Assembly (NCBI GenBank): GCA_037126765.1
Contig: JBBCBC010000043.1
Coordinates: 124,001 to 188,000 of the forward strand
Source of the DNA: Stenogyne calaminthoides
Taxonomy: Eukaryota > Streptophyta > Magnoliopsida > Lamiales > Lamiaceae
DNA length: 64,000 nucleotides
Reading direction: 5' to 3'
In this document: positions 57,640 through 64,000 of the stretch, piece by piece
How positions within the stretch are numbered: the first letter of the stretch is position 1
How the letters are laid out: each line of letters begins with the position of its first letter
The notes under the pieces: generated by a model
Databases searched by the model: none
What the model saw: only the letters and a program-made list of their open reading frames with translations
Told to the model about the DNA's origin: nothing
Translations under genes and position numbers: made by a program

Positions 57640-57901
57640 TAGTTCGGAATGAGCCCCTGCATAGAACTTTTACGTGCTTTCGTGCCGGGGAGCCCGTCGT
57701 CGAGTCTTTTTTCTCTCTTTCGTGCCATTGGGGAGCCACGTCGTCTGAGTCTTTTTTTTCGTTCGTGCCGGGGAGAGCCCCATCGTCTGAGTCTTTTTAT
57801 GTGCTTTCGTATTTTGGGGGGCCGTCGTCGCAATCTTTTCTCGTCTTTCGTGCCGGGAGCCCGTCGTTTGAAGTCTTTTTTTCGTGCTCTGGTTTTTCGT
57901 T
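57640..57901. repeat. Minisatellite, left block
   Basis: Imperfect units of about 38-45 bp with the core cgtgccggggagccccatcgtctgagtcttttt. GC-rich against the AT-rich surroundings. Overlapping open frames on both strands come from this periodicity and are not genes. Confidence 0.85.
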
Positions 57902-59845
57902 TGTTGGGGAATAAGTTGCACGGATCTATTAGGTGAATATTTAAATACAAATTTAATTATTTAATTATTACTAGCATTAATTAATCCTATATTAATTCAA
58001 ATAATAATCCAACAACATATCATGCATATAATAATTCACGTAAAACCTACGCATGCGGAATTCTACGAGTTTACGTGAACGTACCTCTTGGGATGACAGT
58101 GATCTGGTTGATTAGACTAACCAAAAGAACTTCCCAAGTATTCCCTTAATCCTTGCTCGACAATCCGGTTGAAGGATACTCGCGAACAATTAACATAAGG
58201 AAAAAATAAACTTTGTTGCACCACTTTCGTGGATTTGCTAATTTTTCTAGCACATGGAATTGTACACTACTCACAATTGTCGTTTTTCAAAAAAATACAA
58301 TCTGTCGACGTTACAAAATATTTGATATTTTATCGACGCTGATATTTTTTCGAAAAACCAATTTTAAATATTGTCACTGGAATGAACCATTCATCCCCTA
58401 TTTATAGAGGAGAGGAGGACGAAAATTTAGTGATAAAATAATGTGAGAAAACATTTTCTTGATCTCCAAGAAATCTTGAATATATCTCATATATTATTTT
58501 TCCCATAATTATAATATTCCACAAAAATCCCACCTTCTCTATTATTATGGAATTTTCGAAATTTATGTGCAAGATTCCAAGATTTGGATCTTCTTGAATT
58601 TATGAGATATTCTTGTATTTCAAGAAATACATATCTTCCATAATATCTTTTCAAGAAAATCAAGAAAATCTTTCTTGCCCACTATATTTCAAAATTTTCG
58701 AAAATATCACTATGAATAACCAAGTGGGAGATTTCTTGAATTTAATGAGATAATCTTGTATTCCAAGAATACATATCTTCATTCCATAACAAAATTCAAA
58801 GAAAATCTTTCTCCCAACTTTATCCATAATTTTCGAAATATTAGGAAAAATTAAGCAACAATATTTATTTTACTTTAATCACCTTTTTCAGTTATTGGAC
58901 TATATGTTGGGCTACTCAGGGGGCCTTTAGGAGAATTAAGATTTGACCTTCTAATGGACCTTGAATATCTAATATTGAGCCACAATATAATTCAAGCCCA
59001 TAAATATTAATTAATCCCACTACATAATTAATATTACACTATCCATCTTAACCCATATTACAGTCAATATGGCTCCCGGTCATTATTTCCCGTGTTTAAA
59101 ATTATCTAGTCCATGAATTAATTCAAGCCACTGAAATAACTTTCCATTAATTAATATATTTTATCCTTGGTCAAGGAACGGTTCAACATTATTATCCATA
59201 CCGGAAACTAATTCCACTTGCAAGATTTGGTATGATAAAGCTTATGAACCTCCCAAGGGGACAAATCAAACAAGCGTGCTTAATTAATTCTTCAGTATTA
59301 AATCTTAGCAATCACATGTGACTAATAATATTGTCAAAGATAAAAAGTATTGAATCTCATTGGTTCGCTACCCATGATAAGTCAAAGCAATAGTTACCAA
59401 TCTCACGTGATCCTATTTAAGGGACGAAGGTTAAGAAATAACGAACCACTGAGGTCTAATTCTTCCTTGTTCGATTCAAGAATTTATCCTCACAGTAGGT
59501 CCTATTCAATTGCATCACCATGCACTAGTGTAATCTCTTGGTCAAGACAAGTCAATATAAGCCTTACACTTCAACCTTTCACGATGGGTTGTTCATTTCC
59601 ATCTAGGTCGTGAATAGCGTACTTTTAGTTACAAGGGAATGTTAATTTAATCTTCTGTGATCTGGTATCACTAAATTAACTACAATGTAACACGTACGAC
59701 TTATTGAATTGTTATCAAAGAAATATATGTAACATTCAATAATATTTAAAGCATCGATGATAAACAATTTATTTCAAGAATAAGTTCGAAATTCATTTTA
59801 TTATACAAAGTAAAAAAAACATACTTTCCAAAGATAATCCCAACA
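57902..59845 (-). mobile_element. Copia D-family LTR (1,944 bp), no attached internal domain
   Basis: Plus-strand ends tgttggggaataag and ataatcccaaca match the LTR at 60,472 and the inverse solo LTR at 44,039. Minisatellite lies on both sides, so it inserted into the array. The flanking 5-mers (tcgtt and agatt) do not match, so a simple solo LTR is not proven. Confidence 0.85.
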
Positions 59846-60471
59846 AGATTTTCGAGCCTCGTCATCATACGAAGTCTTTTTTTCGTGCTTTCGTGCCGGG
59901 AGCCCCGTCGATGAAGTCTTTTATGTGTTTCGTACTTGAGGAGAGCCCCATCGTGACGAGTCTTTTCTATGCTTTTCGTACCGAGGAGCCCGTCAGACGA
60001 GTCTTTTTTCGTGCTCAGATTGCTTGGAACCCGTCGTCTAGTCTTTTACGGTTCTCGTGCCGGGGGAGCCCGTCGTGCGAATCTTTTTTTTGCTCCATAC
60101 TTGGGAGAGCCACATCGACATCTTTTTCTTTTACGTGCTTGTACTTGGAGCCCGTCAGATGAAGTCTTTTTCAGGCTCGATGCCGGGAGCCCCATCGTCT
60201 GAGTCTTTTTTGGTTTCAGCGGGGGAGCCCGTCGTGCGAGTCTTTTCAGGGTCAGATTGCCGGGGGAACCCCATCGATGAAGTCTTTTTCTTTCGTGGAT
60301 TTCGTGGGGGAGCCCCATCGTACAAAGTCTTTTTCAGTGCTTTCGTGCTTGGGGAGCCCTGCAGACGAAGTCTTTTCTCAATGTTTCGTGCCGGAGCCCC
60401 TGCTTGTATGAGTCTTTTTATGCCTGAAAAAAAATGGCTTTTCGGTGTGGCCTCGCCGGGAGAGCCAGATG
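59846..60471. repeat. Minisatellite, right block
   Basis: Same unit as 57,640-57,901 (e.g. ggggagccccatcgtacaaagtcttttt), about 14 imperfect units between two Copia D LTRs. Confidence 0.85.
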
Positions 60472-62418
60472 TGTTGGGAAATAGGTTGCACAGATCTATT
60501 CGGGGTGAATATTTAAATACAAATTTAATTCTTTAATTATTACTAGCATGAATTAATCCTATATTAATTCAAATAATAATCCAACAACATATAATGCATA
60601 TAATAATTTACGAAACCTCTATGCGAATTCTACGAGTTTTACGTGAACGCACCTCTTGGGATGGCAAAATGGTATGGCTGAATAGACTAACCGTAAGGAC
60701 TTCCCAAGTATTCCTTAAATTTCTCGCTTCGACTATCCGTGGAAGGATTCTTGTGAACGATTTAACAAAAGGAAAATAAATATGTTGCACCACCTTTGTG
60801 GATTTACTAATTTTTTCAACACATGGAATTGTACACTACTCACAATTGTCGTTTTTCAAAAAAATACAATCTGTCGACGTTACAAAATATTTGATATTTT
60901 ATCGACGCTGATACTTTTCCGAAAAACCAATTTTCGTATGTTACTTGGAATGAACCATTCATCCCCTATTTATAGAGGCTAAAGTGGACGAAAATTTTGG
61001 CAAAATATGATGTGGGAAAATATTTTCTTGATCTCCAAGAAATCTTGAATATATCTCCTATATTCTTTTTCCCATAATCATAATATTCCACAAAAATCCC
61101 ACCTTATCTATTTGTTATGGAATTCGAAAATATTGGGGTTCAAGATTCCAAGATTTGGATCTCCTTGAATTTATGAGATATTCTTGTATTTCAAGAAATA
61201 CATATCTTCCATAATATCTTTTCAAGAAAATCAAGAAAATCTTTCTTGCCCACTATATTTTCAAGATTTTCGAAATTATCATTATACATAACCAAGTGGG
61301 AGATTTCTTGAATTTAATCAAATAATCTTGTATTCCAAGAATACATATCTTCATTCCATAACAAAATTCAAAGAAAATCTTTCTCCCATTATATCTATAA
61401 ATTTCAAAATTTTAGTTGGAAAAATAAGCAACAATATTTATTTTATTTTAATCACATTTTTCAGTTATTGGACTATATGTTGAACTCTTTCGGGGGGCTT
61501 TAGGAGAATTAAGATTGGACATTCTAATGGACCTTGAATATCTAATATTGAGCCACAATATAATTCAAGCCCATAAATATTAATTAATCCCACTACATAA
61601 TTAATATTGCACTATCCATCTTAACCCATATTACAGTCAATATGGCTCCCGGTCATTATTTCCCGTGTTTAAGATTATCTAGCCCATTAATTAATTCAAG
61701 CCACTGAAATAGCTTTCCGTTAATTAATATCTATTGTCCTTGGTCAAGGAACGGTTCAACATTATTATCCATACAGAAACTAATTCCACTTGCAAGATTT
61801 GGTATGATAAAGCTTATGAACCTCCCAAGGGGCAAATCGAACAAAACAGATTTGCACACGATTCTTCGATTAAATCTTAGCAATCACATGTGACTAACAA
61901 TATTGCCCAAGATAAAAAGTATTGAATCTCATTGATTCGCTACCCATGATAAGTCAAAGCAATAGTTATCAATCCCACGATCCTATTTAAGGGACGAAGA
62001 TTAAGAAATAACGAACCAATCGAGGTCTAATTCTTCCTTGTCCGGCTCAAGAATTTAACCTCACAGAGGTCCTATTCAATGCATCGATCATGCACTAGTG
62101 TAATCTCTTGGTCAAGACAAGCCAATCTGAGCCTTACACTTCAACCTTTCACGATGGATTATTCATTTCCATCTAGGTCGTGAATAGCGTACTTTTAGTT
62201 ACAAGGGACTGTTAATTTAATCTTCTGTGATCCGGTATCACTAAATTAACTACAATGTAACACGTCATTTAACTTATTGAACATTTATGCAGTAAATATA
62301 TGTAACATTCGATAATATTTAAAGCATCAGTGATAAACAATTTATTTAAGTAAATAAGTCTGAAAATTCAGTTTCGATTATACAAAGTAAAAGCATACTT
62401 TCCAGTATAATCCCAACA
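60472..62418 (-). repeat. Copia D 3' LTR (1,947 bp)
   Basis: Starts tgttgggaaatagg and ends tataatcccaaca on the plus strand. Directly to the right is a purine-tract complement (atctcccacttatactc) and the internal domain, so this is the 3' LTR of a minus-strand element. Confidence 0.9.
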
Positions 62419-64000
62419 ATCTCCCACTTATACTCAAAGTCTGCTTTTAAGTATACTACAACATGTCTCGTGTAGTCCGTGACATCTAATGTCACCTACA
62501 AGAACCTAATAGTTTCTCCCACTTATACTCAAAGCAGATTGACAACGGACTTGACACCCATTCCTTCCACATGTCTCTCGAATGTATTCAGAGGCAGACC
62601 CTTTGTTAATGAATATGCTAGGTTGTCCTTAGACGCTATCTTTGCCACATCTATATCTCATCTCTTAACGATTTCTCGTATAAGATGTCTTTCATTTAGT
62701 GTGCTTGTTTGACTCGTGGACTCTTGGTTCCCTTGAATTTGCAACTGCCCCTAGCAAATATTGCTAGACAAATTCGGAACTCCATCCTAGTCCACTAAGA
62801 AGGTCTAGAGCCAAATCGGTTCTTTCACTGCTTCACAAGCAGCTACTTACCCGATTTCCATGGTTGAGTCAGTGATGCATTTCTGCTTCACACTCGTCCA
62901 TTTGATGGCTACACTTCCCAAATAAAACACACTAACTGAGGCAGATAGTTTCTGGAATCTAAGTCTGATTAGAAATCCGAGTCCGTGTAGCCGATGGGGA
63001 TTGGAGTATCTGACTGATAAATCAAAATTCTATCAAGAGTTCTTTTCAGATACTTCAGAATGTTTTTAACTTTCGTCCAATGCGCTTTCCCTGGGTTACT
63101 TTGATATCTTGCTACCATGCCTACGGCAAAGCAGATATCTGGTCTCGTACACAGCATTGCATACATAAGGTTTCCGACAGCCGAAGCACAAGGAATGCCT
63201 TTCATGTCATCTATCTCCTTTTGCATCTTAGGGGACATTTTCTTGGATAGATGGATTCCAAGTCCGGAAGGTACGAATCCTTTCTTGGAATCTTGCATGC
63301 TGAAGCGTTTCAAGACATTGTCTATTTATGAAGCTTGCGATAAGTCGATCATCCTTTTCTTGCGATCTCGAGTGATCTTGATCCCAAGGATGTGTCCGGC
63401 TTCCCCTAAGTCCTTCATATCAAACTGTTTTGAAAGTCATGCCCTTACGTCTGATAACACCTTCACATCGTTCCCGATGATCAAAATGTCATCTACGTAT
63501 AGTACTAAGAATACCAATGCAGTTCCAACACGCTACTTATACACACAACTTTCCAACTCGTTTTGATCGAACCCATAAGACTTTATAACATGATCAAAAC
63601 ATTGGTTCCAAGCTCTGGATGCATGTTTGAGTCCGTAAATGGACCTCTTGAGCTTACAAACTAGGTGTTCTTGGCCTGTTTCAATGAAACCTTGGGGTTG
63701 TTGCATATAGATCTCTTCATCAAGACTTTCGTTAAGGAAAGCTGTCTTGACATCCATTTGCCAGATTTCAAAGTCGAAATGTGCAGCAATCGATAAGAGA
63801 ATACGGATGGACTTAAGCATGGCTACGGGCGAAAAAGTTTCCTCATAATCGATCCCTTCTTTCTGAGTATAACCTTTCGCTACTAGTCTTGCTTTAAAGG
63901 TTTCAACCTTCTCGTCCTGTCCTCTTTTCCTTTTATATACCCACTTGCATCCAATGGGTTTGACCCCATTAAGTGGTTCGACTAGCTCCCACATTCTATT
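62419..64000 (-). mobile_element. Copia D internal region, continuing beyond the window
   Basis: Read leftward from the right edge it carries RT then RNase H sequence. It is cut by the window edge, so the 5' LTR, gag and integrase are not seen. Confidence 0.9.
62969..63994 (-). pseudogene. Copia D reverse transcriptase / RNase H start
   Basis: 63,533-63,994 encodes MWELVEPLNGVKPIGCKWVY, ETFSPVAMLKSIRILLSIAA, WQMDVKTAFLNESLDEEIYM and LKRSIYGLKHASRAW. Near 63,490 a YVDDILI box is recognisable in a shifted frame. 62,969-63,313 encodes MSPKMQKEIDDMKGIPCASA, GNLMYAMLCTRPDICFAVGM and NILKYLKRTLDRIL. Frame changes near 63,315 and 63,530 and decay beyond 62,969 make it inactive, though it is better preserved than Copia A. 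Confidence 0.88.

Noticed and set aside
57422..57950. Several open frames with repeated Ser/Arg-rich peptides on both strands
   Set aside because: Produced by the minisatellite period; equivalent frames appear again at 59,893-60,536.

Overview
This window is eukaryotic nuclear DNA from a flowering plant, most likely a eudicot. The evidence is spliced genes with GT-AG introns, AT-rich intergenic DNA, and nested Copia and LINE retrotransposons with TRIM, SINE and MITE elements. I cannot assign a genus. Host genes are few: an unrecognised partial exon at the left edge; a GH43-type five-bladed beta-propeller gene (minus, about 20.7-22.1 kb) and an F-box gene (minus, 22.8-23.9 kb), each with one apparent frameshift; a three-exon gene for organellar (probably mitochondrial) ribosomal protein bL32 (24.6-26.8 kb); an apparently intact 14-exon PHO1-family phosphate exporter (35.7-39.9 kb); a GCK-domain gene (minus, 50.1-50.7 kb); and a second PHO1 gene that survives as two broken pieces.

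Layout. 0-6.2 kb: partial host exon, a decayed Copia element (A) and three TRIM-type miniature LTR elements. 6.2-20 kb: gene-poor, with a CACTA MITE, a fourth TRIM, a 5'-truncated LINE with RNase H, a Stowaway MITE, two classes of Mutator-like MITE and an LTR-like fragment. 20.7-26.8 kb: the host gene cluster; both bL32 introns carry a transposon (a SINE and a Stowaway MITE). 27.3-32.4 kb: Copia C, full length but dead, with 370-bp LTRs. 32.6-34.4 kb: two hAT-type MITEs upstream of the intact PHO1 gene. 35.7-39.9 kb: PHO1, followed closely by a LINE 3' end. 43.2-55.7 kb: a rearranged block. 57.2-64 kb: tandem repeats and Copia D, with about 1.95-kb LTRs, running off the right edge.

The main result is a 7.3-kb inversion (about 47,856-55,150). 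Copia B lies in two halves on opposite strands, 3' half at 43,179-47,855 (minus) and 5' half at 52,949-55,150 (plus). Each half has a 586-bp LTR, and the outer flanks are the same 5-bp target duplication in opposite orientation (agaat / attct). The second PHO1 gene is split at the same two junctions: SPX and linker pieces at 55,151-55,730 (minus), last three exons at 47,856-48,540 (plus). Turning the segment around restores the order of both the retrotransposon and the PHO1 paralog, apart from sequence lost at both breakpoints. Before the event the two PHO1 genes faced each other tail to tail; now one is intact and one is a split pseudogene.

The functional content is therefore modest: phosphate export (PHO1), organellar translation (bL32), a possible SCF substrate receptor, and two poorly understood proteins, in a landscape shaped by retrotransposons.
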